Source: JAFAXD01 sp963816775
GTDB lineage: Bacteria > Pseudomonadota > Alphaproteobacteria > Rhizobiales > Xanthobacteraceae
Length of the DNA: 64,000 nt
Assembly (NCBI GenBank): GCA_963816775.1
Contig: CAWFLX010000062.1
Span: 65,444-129,443, forward strand
Direction: 5' to 3'
Below are positions 16,989-25,157 of the stretch, in pieces (within the stretch, counting starts at the first letter, position 1; each line of letters begins with the position of its first letter). The position numbers and the translations under genes are program-made. Below the pieces are notes generated by a model. It ran no database searches and was not told the DNA's origin. It was given only the letters and a program-made list of their open reading frames with translations.

Positions 16989-17756
16989 TTACGCCAAAAT
17001 GTCAACGAGCCTGGTGAGGAAGGGCTCATCGGTCATATCGAGCCGCAACGGCGTGACCGAGACCTGGTTATCGCCAAGGGCGGAGAGATCCGTCCCCAGC
17101 GACGGCGCCGGGCGCTCGCGCCGATCATAGGCAATCCAGTAGTACGGATTGCCGCGGCCATCGTGACGTGCCTCGACCTTCAACAGCGCCGCCTGTCCGC
17201 GGTGACCCTGGGTACAGCTCGCAACGCCCCTCACCTCGCCCGGCGCGCAATCCGGGAAATTCACGTTGATGAGGACGCCGCGCGGAATCCCCGCCGCCAG
17301 GACCTTGCGGATCACCTCGGGGCCAAAACGGACGGCCGTCTCCCAGTAGGGTTTTTGACGCGTGGTCGCGCTGAACGACAGCGAAAGCGCAAACGACGGA
17401 ACGCCGAGAATGGTTCCCTCGATGGCGCCTGCGATCGTACCCGAGTAGGTCACATCCTCCGCGACGTTACGCCCGCGGTTGACCCCGGAGAGCACGAGAT
17501 CGGGGCCCTTGCCGTTGAGGATATGGCGCACCCCCATGACGATACTGTCGGTCGGCGTTCCTTTGACGGCAAACCGGCGCTCCTCGATCTGACGCAACCG
17601 CAGGGGATCATTGAGCGACAACGAGTGCGACACCCCGGACTGATCGGTTTCCGGCGCCACGATCCAGATGTCGTCCGAAAACGCGCGCGCGATTTCGGCG
17701 CAAACGTCGAGCCCCGGCGAATGAATGCCGTCGTCGTTGGTGATGAGGATGCGCAT
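16989..17756 (-). CDS. surE: SurE 5'/3'-nucleotidase
   Basis: Metal-dependent nucleoside monophosphatase of 255 residues acting in the cytoplasm. It opens with MRILITNDDGIHSPGL, in which the DD pair binds the metal. VAPETDQSGVSHSLSL, TPTDSIVMG and LVLSGVNRGRNVAEDVTYSGT are the remaining family blocks. ATG 17756 is chosen as the start of the Rossmann-like strand; another ATG 9 bp upstream is possible. It is in the serS-surE-pcm run, separated from serS by a P4 repeat. Confidence 0.95.
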   Translation of the reverse strand: MRILITNDDGIHSPGLDVCAEIARAFSDDIWIVAPETDQSGVSHSLSLNDPLRLRQIEERRFAVKGTPTDSIVMGVRHILNGKGPDLVLSGVNRGRNVAEDVTYSGTIAGAIEGTILGVPSFALSLSFSATTRQKPYWETAVRFGPEVIRKVLAAGIPRGVLINVNFPDCAPGEVRGVASCTQGHRGQAALLKVEARHDGRGNPYYWIAYDRRERPAPSLGTDLSALGDNQVSVTPLRLDMTDEPFLTRLVDILA

Positions 17757-17786
17757 GGCGGGCATCACGTAGCACAGAAACTCACT

Positions 17787-17831
17787 GCGTGATCCCGAAA
17801 AGTGGATGCCGGTTTTCGGAAAAGATCACGC
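17787..17831. repeat. Palindromic repeat, family P4
   Basis: GCGTGATC-CCGAAAA and TTTTCGG-AAAA-GATCACGC form a long interrupted hairpin. I recognise this as a repeat type common in intergenic DNA of Bradyrhizobium-like alphaproteobacteria. It fills half of the 94-bp serS-surE gap. Confidence 0.75.
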
Positions 17832-17850
17832 TTCAACAATAGGGCCACGA

Positions 17851-19134
17851 TCAAGCGCGGTGCTCGATCTTTTTCAGTCCACCCATGTAAGGCGCCAATG
17901 CCTCCGGCACGGCGATCGAGCCGTCGGCCTCCTGGTAGTTTTCCATCACGGCGATCAGCGCGCGGCCGACCGCGACGCCGGAGCCGTTGAGCGTGTGCAC
18001 ATGACGCACGGCGCGGCCTTCCTTGGTGCGGTAGCGCGCGCTCATGCGGCGAGCCTGGAACTCGCCGCAGATCGAGCAGGAGGAGATCTCGCGGTACAGG
18101 TTTTGGCCCGGGAGCCAGACCTCGATGTCGTAGGTCTTCTGCGACGCAAAGCCCATGTCGCCGGCGCACAGCGTCATCACTCTGTAGTGCAAATCGAGCC
18201 GCCGCAGCACCTCCTCGGCACAGGAGAGCATGCGCTCATGCTCGTCCTTGCTGGCTTCGGGCGTGGTGATCGAGACGAGCTCGACCTTGGTGAATTGGTG
18301 CTGGCGGATCATGCCGCGCGTGTCCTTGCCGGCCGCGCCGGCTTCGGCCCGGAAGCACGGCGTCAACGCGGTGAGCCGCATAGGCAACTCGGCTTCCTCG
18401 ACGATCAACTCGCGGACCAGGTTCGTGAGCGGGACTTCGGCGGTGGGAATGAGCCAATGGTCCGTCGTGGTTCGGAATTGATCGTCGGCGAACTTCGGCA
18501 GTTGTGCCGTACCAAACATGACATCGTCCTGGACCAGTAACGGCGGGTTGACCTCCGTATATCCATGCTGGGCTGTGTGGGTATCGAGCATGAACTGCCC
18601 GAGCGCGCGTTCGAGCCGTGCGAGCCCACTCTTCAGCACGACAAATCGCGCGCCGGACAATTTTGCGGCGGTCTCGAAATCCATCTGCCCGAGCGCTTCG
18701 CCGAGCTCGAAGTGTTGCTTTGGAGAAAACGCATAGTTCCGTTCGGCACCAAAATGGTGATGCTGAACGTTGTCTTCTGCATCCTTGCCGTCGGGCACCT
18801 CGTCGAGCGGCAGGTTCGGAATTTCCGCCAGCGCGTCGTCCAGCTTTTTGGAGACCTCCTTTTCCTCAGCCTCCATGGCGGGGACCAGGGTTTTCAACTC
18901 CGCGACTTCCGCCATCAGCGCCTGCGCGGTCGCCTCGTCCTTCTTGGCCTTGGCCTGGCCAATCTCCTTCGAGGCCGCATTCCGGCGTGCCTGCGCGCCT
19001 TCAAGCTTTTGAATGACGGCGCGCCGGCGTTCGTCGATCGCCAGGACGCGTTCCGCCTGCGGCGCAAGCCCGCGGCGCGCAAGCCCGCGATCGAACGCCG
19101 CGGGGTTCTCGCGGATCCACTTGATGTCGTGCAT
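17851..19134 (-). CDS. serS: Seryl-tRNA synthetase
   Basis: Class II synthetase of 427 residues that charges tRNA-Ser. Residues 1-110 form the antiparallel coiled-coil arm that grips the tRNA long variable arm (charged Ala/Lys/Glu-rich). The catalytic core has motif 2 in TPCFRAEAGAAGKDTRGM with RQHQFTKVEL, and motif 3 in LNGSGVAVGRALIAVMENYQ. ATG 19134 (MHDIKWIRENPAAFDRGLARRG) matches the normal N-terminus; the longer frame is Arg-rich read-through. tatC ends 7 bp upstream. Confidence 0.97.
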   Translation of the reverse strand: MHDIKWIRENPAAFDRGLARRGLAPQAERVLAIDERRRAVIQKLEGAQARRNAASKEIGQAKAKKDEATAQALMAEVAELKTLVPAMEAEEKEVSKKLDDALAEIPNLPLDEVPDGKDAEDNVQHHHFGAERNYAFSPKQHFELGEALGQMDFETAAKLSGARFVVLKSGLARLERALGQFMLDTHTAQHGYTEVNPPLLVQDDVMFGTAQLPKFADDQFRTTTDHWLIPTAEVPLTNLVRELIVEEAELPMRLTALTPCFRAEAGAAGKDTRGMIRQHQFTKVELVSITTPEASKDEHERMLSCAEEVLRRLDLHYRVMTLCAGDMGFASQKTYDIEVWLPGQNLYREISSCSICGEFQARRMSARYRTKEGRAVRHVHTLNGSGVAVGRALIAVMENYQEADGSIAVPEALAPYMGGLKKIEHRA

Positions 19135-19141
19135 GCCGCCC

Positions 19142-19963
19142 CTATTCCGCCGGTTTGGGTGCCGCCGCTGCGCTCGCCCCCGCGCTAGCCGCGGCCGCCG
19201 CGGCCGCCTTCTTCTCCACCGCTCGCACCGCGAAGATCGAGCCCTCATAGAGAATGAGCAGCGGAATGGCGAGCGACATCTGACTGAGCACGTCCGGCGG
19301 CGTGAGGACAGCCGCGATGATGAAGCAGATAACGATGAAGTAGCGGCGCTTCTCCTTGAGCTGCTGCGACGTGATGATGCCGGCGCGGCCGAGCAGCGTC
19401 AGGATCACCGGCAACTGGAACGCGACACCGAACGCGAAGATCAGGCTCATCACCAGCGACAGATACTCGCCGACTTTGGGGAGGAGCGTGATCTCGGCCC
19501 GACCATCTCCGCCCTGCTGCATGCCGAGCGAGAACCGCACCAGCATTGGCATGACCACGAAATAAACGACAGCAGCCCCCATGACGAAGAACACAGGTGT
19601 AGCGATCAGATACGGCAGGAACGCTTGGCGCTCGTTGCGATAAAGCCCCGGTGCGACGAACTTGTAGATCTGGCTCGCCACGACCGGAAACGAGATGAAG
19701 GCCGCCCCGAACATCGCGACCTTGAGCTGAGTCACGAAATACTCGAGCAGCGCGGTGTAGATGAATTTCGAATCGGGGCCGTGAACCCACTCGAACGGCC
19801 AGATCAGCACATTGTAGATCTGCTTGGCGAAGAAGAAACAGGCGACGAACGCCACCGCGAACGCGATCAGCGCCTTGATCAGGCGCGCGCGCAGCTCGAC
19901 CAGGTGCTCGAGCAACGGCGCCTTGGTGGCTTCGATTTCCTTTTCTTCGTCTTCGCTTCTCAT
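19142..19963 (-). CDS. tatC: Twin-arginine translocase subunit TatC
   Basis: Inner-membrane receptor of the Tat pathway, 273 residues and six membrane helices. The N-terminal EATKAPLLEHLVELRARLIK carries the conserved glutamate that helps bind twin-arginine signals. FVMGAAVVYFVVMP and FQLPVILTLLGRAGI are also typical. The C-terminus is Ala-rich and ends in PKPAE. Its ATG overlaps the tatB stop by 4 bp, so the two are translationally coupled. Confidence 0.96.
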   Translation of the reverse strand: MRSEDEEKEIEATKAPLLEHLVELRARLIKALIAFAVAFVACFFFAKQIYNVLIWPFEWVHGPDSKFIYTALLEYFVTQLKVAMFGAAFISFPVVASQIYKFVAPGLYRNERQAFLPYLIATPVFFVMGAAVVYFVVMPMLVRFSLGMQQGGDGRAEITLLPKVGEYLSLVMSLIFAFGVAFQLPVILTLLGRAGIITSQQLKEKRRYFIVICFIIAAVLTPPDVLSQMSLAIPLLILYEGSIFAVRAVEKKAAAAAAASAGASAAAAPKPAE

Positions 19964-20436
19964 GCGGAGCGGCCTCCGGCCTCCGCCGTTCCCGGAGCCG
20001 GCGCGACCGTTTCACGCTCGACTGTCGGCTGAGCCGGCTGCGGTTCGGCAGTCGGCGCAGCGGGTGTCTCGGCCGCGGCCGTATTCGCCGCGGCCGTCTG
20101 CGGCGCCGCCGTAACCACCTCCGGATCGCCGGCAGGAGTGGTGACCGACGTGCCCGTCGACGGCGTGTCGAGCTTGCCAAGATAATCGGTCGGATCGAGT
20201 GGCTTCGTGAGCGAACGCGCCGCGTTGTTGAGATCGTCGGCGTGTTTCTTGAGATCCTCCATTTCGGCCTCGCGCATGGCCTCCTGGAACTGACTCTGGA
20301 ACTCGGCCGCCATCCGCCGAACTTTTCCCATCCAGTGTCCGACGTTGCGCAGGACGCCGGGCAACTCCTTCGGGCCGATCGCGATCAGCGCGACCACCGC
20401 GATCACGAGCAGCTCGCTCCACCCGATATCAAACAT
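19960..20436 (-). CDS. tatB: Sec-independent translocase subunit TatB
   Basis: Inner-membrane protein of 158 residues. MFDIGWSELLVIAVVALIAI and then GPKELPG form the N-terminal helix and hinge of TatB, followed by an amphipathic helix (VRRMAAEFQSQFQEAMREAE) and a long Ala/Pro/Thr-rich tail. The ATG at 20436 has TTGGAG 8 bp upstream and is preferred to a longer frame with 8 extra residues. It lies between tatA and tatC. Confidence 0.95.
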   Translation of the reverse strand: MFDIGWSELLVIAVVALIAIGPKELPGVLRNVGHWMGKVRRMAAEFQSQFQEAMREAEMEDLKKHADDLNNAARSLTKPLDPTDYLGKLDTPSTGTSVTTPAGDPEVVTAAPQTAAANTAAAETPAAPTAEPQPAQPTVERETVAPAPGTAEAGGRSA

Positions 20437-20561
20437 CTCTAAACTCCAAGGGGCGCCCAACCCCGCGGCCGGCGCCCCCTATCGAGACTCTCGCGTGCAT
20501 CAACGGGCGGCAGAGACAGCCCTATTTGGTTGACGCGCTACCGGCGACGAAGCTTTGCCCG

Positions 20562-20825
20562 CTAGACGTTGCTGCCTTCGGCCTTCTCTTCGGTCTGCGC
20601 GCGCGACTTGAGGCTGGGCTCACCTGGTTGATGGTCGATGGTCTTTTGCGCCAGGCTCGGCTCGGGCGCCGCCGCCTTCGCGGTGTCGTCCTCGGCCATG
20701 CCCTTCTTGAAGGCCTTGATACCCTGCGCGACATCGCCCATCAGCTCGGAGATCTTGCCACGCCCGAACAGCAGCAGCACGACCCCGATCACGATGATCC
20801 AGTGCCAAATACTTAGGCCGCCCAT
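20562..20825 (-). CDS. tatA: Sec-independent translocase subunit TatA
   Basis: Pore-forming Tat subunit of 87 residues. One membrane helix (MGGLSIWHWIIVIGVVLLLF) is followed by the FGRGKISELMGDVAQGIKAF amphipathic helix and a charged tail. Length and layout are standard. It is separated from tatB by 125 bp and from scpB by 131 bp, so it may have its own promoter. Confidence 0.95.
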   Translation of the reverse strand: MGGLSIWHWIIVIGVVLLLFGRGKISELMGDVAQGIKAFKKGMAEDDTAKAAAPEPSLAQKTIDHQPGEPSLKSRAQTEEKAEGSNV

Positions 20826-20956
20826 TGGCTTGTCCTCCGCCCCCGGACCGCACGCCGCGCGCGACCCAGCCAGGGCTTTCGCCCAGAACCTAGGCGCCAG
20901 CAACGGCAAAAACAAGGACTCGACGGGTCGTGCCGCGCCGCCAATCAGCGCAGGCT

Positions 20957-21658
20957 CTACTCCTCGGAGGCAGGTCGGGGCGCGAGCCCGAGATCGAGGT
21001 CGCCGTCCTCCAGCGGTTCCTCGTCGTCGCGCAATGCCGGATCGTCGGACGGTGCCGGCACGCTGAAGCCCGCCGGCAAACTGCCGTCGAAGAGCCCGGC
21101 GCCCTTGAGTTCGTCCAGACCAGGAAGATCGGACAAGGTTTCCAGGCCGAAATGCGACAGGAACGCCTCGTTGGTGCTGTAGGTGATCGGCCGGCCCGGC
21201 GCTTTGCGACGTCCGCGCGGCCGGATCCACCCGACCTCGAGCAGGACATCGAGCGTCCCCTTGGCGGCGGTGACGCCACGGATTTCCTCGATCTCGGCGC
21301 GGGTGACGGGCTGATGGTAGGCGACGATCGCCAGGGTCTCCAATGCGGCGCGCGACAACTTCTTGGGTTGAATCGCCTCATGCGTCAGCAGCCACGCCAA
21401 GTCGTTGGCCGTGCGGAACGTCCATTTGTTGCCGATGCGCACAAGATTGACGCCGCGCGACGCGTACTCGGTCTGGAGCCGGCGCAACGCTGCGCGCACG
21501 TCCGCACCCGACGGCATTCGCGCGGCCAAGGTCTTCTCATCGAGCGGCTCGCCCGCCGCAAACAACAATGCCTCGAGCAGGCGCAACTCCTCCGGTCGCG
21601 CGTCCGCATCCACCGTTTCCTCCTCGGTGTGCGTGAGTTCCTCGGCCAAACTCGACAT
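20957..21658 (-). CDS. scpB: Segregation and condensation protein ScpB
   Basis: Winged-helix kleisin-associated protein of 233 residues that dimerises and binds ScpA within the SMC condensin. RLLEALLFAAGEPLDEKTLA, TLAIVAYHQPVTRAEIEEIR and RPITYSTNEAFLSHFGL are standard. The acidic C-terminus (DEEPLEDGDLDLG) is typical of the family. ATG 21658 follows a GACGAGG ribosome site; a TTG 18 bp upstream is less likely. It begins 20 bp after the scpA stop. Confidence 0.95.
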   Translation of the reverse strand: MSSLAEELTHTEEETVDADARPEELRLLEALLFAAGEPLDEKTLAARMPSGADVRAALRRLQTEYASRGVNLVRIGNKWTFRTANDLAWLLTHEAIQPKKLSRAALETLAIVAYHQPVTRAEIEEIRGVTAAKGTLDVLLEVGWIRPRGRRKAPGRPITYSTNEAFLSHFGLETLSDLPGLDELKGAGLFDGSLPAGFSVPAPSDDPALRDDEEPLEDGDLDLGLAPRPASEE

Positions 21659-21678
21659 CCTCGTCCCCTTCCCCAATT

Positions 21679-22494
21679 TCAGCTTGTCGCCCCATCAGGG
21701 CTCGGTTCGCTGCGCCGGCGCACGTAGACGGGAGCGAAAGCGGTGTCCTGATGGATCTCGAGATGACCCTCGCGTGCCAGTTCGAGGGTCGCCGCAAGGC
21801 TTGATGCAAACACGGACGCGCGCATCGACGGTTCGACCACGTAGGCGATCAAGTATTGGTCGATCGCGGTCCAGTCGGTCGACATCTGGATCAGCCGTTC
21901 GAGCGCTGTTCGCGCTTCTGCCAGCGACCATACCTTGCGGGTCGTGAGGCGCACGCGCGCCAGCGCATGCTTTTGTCGCTCGTTCGCATAGGCGGTCAGC
22001 AGGTCGTAGAGCGTCGCCGACCACTGCGGCCGCTTGATCTCGTTGATTGGCTCCGGCGCCCCGCGCTCGAACACGTCGCGGCCGAGCTGCGGCCGGTCAG
22101 TCAGGCGTTTCGACGCAATCCGGATGGCTTCGAGCCGCTTGAGCCGCAGTGCCAGCGCATTCGCCAAATCGGCCGCACTCTCGCCGGTCCCGCCCGGCGG
22201 TTCCGGCAACAGCAGCCGCGATTTCAAATAGGCAAGCCACGCCGCCATCACGAGATAATCAGCCGCGAGTTCCAGCCGCAGGCGGCGCGCCTCTTCGATG
22301 AACGCAAGGTATTGGTCGGCCAGGGCCAAAATCGAGATCTTCGCAAGATCGACCTTCTGTTCACGCGCAAGGCGCAACAACAGGTCGAGCGGACCTTCGA
22401 AGCCCTCGACGTCGACGATGAGGGCCGGGTCGTCCGAAGCCCGTTCGGGATCGGCGGCAAATGCCATGGACTCTGCGGCGTTGGTGTCGCTCAT
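21679..22494 (-). CDS. scpA: Segregation and condensation protein ScpA
   Basis: Kleisin subunit of the SMC-ScpAB complex, 271 residues. The N-terminal domain begins with EGFEGPLDLLLRLAREQKVD and KISILALADQYLAFIEEA, the family signature, then ADYLVMAAWLAYLKSRLLLP. The C-terminal winged helix (RASVFASSLAATLELAREG) binds the SMC head. It is followed by scpB and preceded by nagZ, a common Hyphomicrobiales order. Confidence 0.95.
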   Translation of the reverse strand: MSDTNAAESMAFAADPERASDDPALIVDVEGFEGPLDLLLRLAREQKVDLAKISILALADQYLAFIEEARRLRLELAADYLVMAAWLAYLKSRLLLPEPPGGTGESAADLANALALRLKRLEAIRIASKRLTDRPQLGRDVFERGAPEPINEIKRPQWSATLYDLLTAYANERQKHALARVRLTTRKVWSLAEARTALERLIQMSTDWTAIDQYLIAYVVEPSMRASVFASSLAATLELAREGHLEIHQDTAFAPVYVRRRSEPSPDGATS

Positions 22495-22529
22495 GGGCCT
22501 CGTCTTCTTCGTTCCGCGCCGACCGGTGT

Positions 22530-23573
22530 TCAGGACGTGGCTGTCGGATCTGCGCCGCTCGACAACGAACTCCGGTCGAGCATGGCCGCAAATTCGATCC
22601 GTGCCGCCGCAAGATCAATTGCCGAGGTGCGCTTACGCGCCGCCAGCGCCGCCACGGCACGCCGCTCGGCAGCTCCTGTCAGTTCTGAGGTGTTTTTCGC
22701 AACCTCATGCATTTCTTGAATTTTTCCGTTGCAATGAAGGACCACGTCACAGCCTGCCGCAAGCGTTGCAGCGGTTCGTTCTCCAATCGAGCCGTCGAGC
22801 GCCCCCATCGAGACGTCATCGCTCATGAGCAGGCCGTCAAACCCGATGAACCCGCGAATCACATTGCTAATCATAGTCTTCGACGTGGTCACGGGAAGCG
22901 CGTCGATTGCCGTGAACACAACATGCGCGGTCATCGCCATCGGAAGCGTGGCCAGCGCCCGGAAGGCGGCAAAATCCGTCGCCTCGAGGGCCGTCCGGTC
23001 GGTGCGGACAATCGGCAGGCTTTTGTGGCTATCGGCCGTTGCCCGGCCATGCCCTGGGATGTGCTTGAGGACCGGCAACACGCCCCCCTCCATCAAGCCC
23101 CCGGCGACCGCTGCTGCAATCGCCGCCACTTTGTCCGGGGTCGCCCCATAGGCACGGTCGCCAATCACGGCGTCCGCCCCTGGCAGCCGCAGGTCGGCGA
23201 GCGGCAGGCAGTCAACGGTGATGCCCAGCGCTTCAAGATCAGCGGCGATCAGTCGGGCGCCAAGTTTTGCGGCCGCGATACCCGCCGCCCGATCCCGGTC
23301 GTAGAGCTGACCGTAGACCGCGCCCGAGGGGTAGGCGGCCCAATGCGGCGGGGCGAGCCGTTGCACCCGCCCGCCCTCCTGGTCGATCAGGACCGGGGCG
23401 TCCGGGCGGCCCACGCAGCTTCTGAAATCGTCAACAATATTATGAACCTGTGACGGGTTATCGATATTTCTCTTGAACAGAATGAGGCCCCACGGAGAGG
23501 CTTCGCGCAGGAATTGCCGCTCACCCGCCGCGATCGATGTACCGCTGAGACCGGTTATGAAAGCACGCGCCAT
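22530..23573 (-). CDS. nagZ: Beta-N-acetylhexosaminidase NagZ
   Basis: Glycoside hydrolase family 3 enzyme of 347 residues that removes GlcNAc from recycled muropeptides in the cytoplasm. The diagnostic loop KHIPGHGRATADSHKSLP carries the catalytic His, and LLMSDDVSMGAL carries the Asp nucleophile. VLIDQEGGRVQRL is also typical. It sits between the SPOR gene and scpA, in the same direction. Confidence 0.94.
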   Translation of the reverse strand: MARAFITGLSGTSIAAGERQFLREASPWGLILFKRNIDNPSQVHNIVDDFRSCVGRPDAPVLIDQEGGRVQRLAPPHWAAYPSGAVYGQLYDRDRAAGIAAAKLGARLIAADLEALGITVDCLPLADLRLPGADAVIGDRAYGATPDKVAAIAAAVAGGLMEGGVLPVLKHIPGHGRATADSHKSLPIVRTDRTALEATDFAAFRALATLPMAMTAHVVFTAIDALPVTTSKTMISNVIRGFIGFDGLLMSDDVSMGALDGSIGERTAATLAAGCDVVLHCNGKIQEMHEVAKNTSELTGAAERRAVAALAARKRTSAIDLAAARIEFAAMLDRSSLSSGADPTATS

Positions 23574-23718
23574 GAAGTGTCAGCCGTCGTTGCCAACGCG
23601 GGCAGCGGGCTCAAGTTCGCCAGTCGCTTGGGAGCTCGATGCAAGCGCGCGAGCAGACGCGCGCGTCTGCTGCCTCAAGTGAATTGCGTAAAGATGTACC
23701 GGCCGCAGGCACCGGCTC

Positions 23719-25078
23719 CTACGGCACAAAGCACTTGGCGCCGGCGGACTTGAGCTGCTGGCACACTTGCGCGGCGTCCTCACGCGACGTGAACCCGCCG
23801 ATTTGAGCAGCGTACATCGACGGCTTGTCCGGCGATTTGCGTTCCCGGACCTGCGGCTGGCGCCCGCCGATCAACTCCGCGTACTTCGCTTGCGCGGTTC
23901 GCAGTAAGGCTTCCGCCTCCTCGCGCGTATTCGACGCGGACAGTTGCACCACATAGTGTGTCGCTGCGTGCGCCGGGGGCGCCGCACGGGCAGGCGTCTC
24001 AGGTGCGAGCGCCATCGGAGCGTTCGGATCGATTTGCGGCGCCGCTGCCCGCGGGCCTGCAGGCCGGGCCGCAACCGGCGGCGCGCTGGCAACCGGGGGG
24101 CGCAGCTTGCGGAGCAGCCCCGGAGATCGTGACGGTTTTGACCGGCCGCGGGTCGGTTACGGCCGCCGGCCGCTGTCCCGCGGATGACGGTGGCGCACCT
24201 TGCGGCACGGGCCAGCCACCCGCTGCTGCCTGCCCTTGCGGCGCAGGCTGCTTGATGTCGAGCGGTTGCTCTTCGCGCGGAACCATGCGCTCGTTTTGAC
24301 CGCGATCGCCGATCCGATCGAAGATCTGCTTGCTGCCGGTCGCATCACTCGGAGCCGCCGCAATCTTGGTCGGCGTCGTATCCGCTTTGATGACAGGGGG
24401 CGTCCCCGGTGCCCCGCCGCTAAAGACCGTGCGAAACGCATAGGCTCCGGCGGTACCAACAACCGCGAGCCCAAGCACGAGCCCAACGGTGACAAGCTTG
24501 CCGCGCCGAGCCGGCGGACCGTTGCCCTGCCTCTCATACTGCGCGTAGCCGTCATCGGCGTATTGCTCATCCGCGTACTGTTCGTCGGGATTTTGTTCGT
24601 CCGCGTATCGCTCCTCGACGTATTGGTCGTCAGCGTACTGGTCGTCGGCATACTGCTCCGGACCAGCTACCCGACCGTCCTCGGCATAGTAAACCCCCTG
24701 GGCCTGCGGCTCGTTGTAACCGGCTTGCTCGCTGCCTTGCCAATTCTCGCCTCGGGCTTCGCCGTAGGCTTGCTGCGCGTCGCCTTCGTCCCCATAGCTG
24801 TAATCCGCCAACGGCGGTGCGTGCAGGTGATGGGTCGCGGGGTCTGACCGGCCTTCGGCCTCCCAGGGATCGCGGCTGGGGCGCACGGCGGTGCGCCGAT
24901 CGTCAAAAGGATCAGCTTCGCCGACAAGGCGGGCCAATTCGGCCAACGGGTCGTCGTTTCCGACGCTCATCGGGCCGTTGCCGGGTGCGTGTCCGGGCTC
25001 GAACGCATCAGCATCGCTCGACGGGCTGCTACGCGGGAACACGGGATTTGTCCGATACCGCAGACTATTGTCGGCCAT
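23719..25078 (-). pseudogene. SPOR-domain membrane protein interrupted by one frameshift
   Basis: The 5' part (25078 down to about 24100) encodes a cytoplasmic region with acidic repeats (QYADDQYADDQYVEERYADE), a membrane helix (LVTVGLVLGLAVVGTAGAYAF) and a Pro/Ala-rich periplasmic linker. The SPOR peptidoglycan-binding domain (THYVVQLSASNTREEAEALL, ending QQLKSAGAKCFVP) is in another frame. The frames join if one base is removed from the C6 run (minus strand) at 24095-24100, giving a protein of about 452 residues. The cause may be a sequencing error, a real mutation or slippage. SPOR proteins bind denuded glycan at division sites. Neighbours are argS and nagZ. Confidence 0.88.
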
Positions 25079-25157
25079 CCAGATCCTGCCATCTATTGGT
25101 GCAAGTTCCGCGCGATCGCGGTCATCACCGGCTATGTTCGGCTACCGGAACCGAATA

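Noticed and set aside
13983..17831. Possible CRISPR or integron array made of the palindromes
   Set aside because: Units belong to different families with irregular spacing and genes between them; no cas or integrase gene is present.
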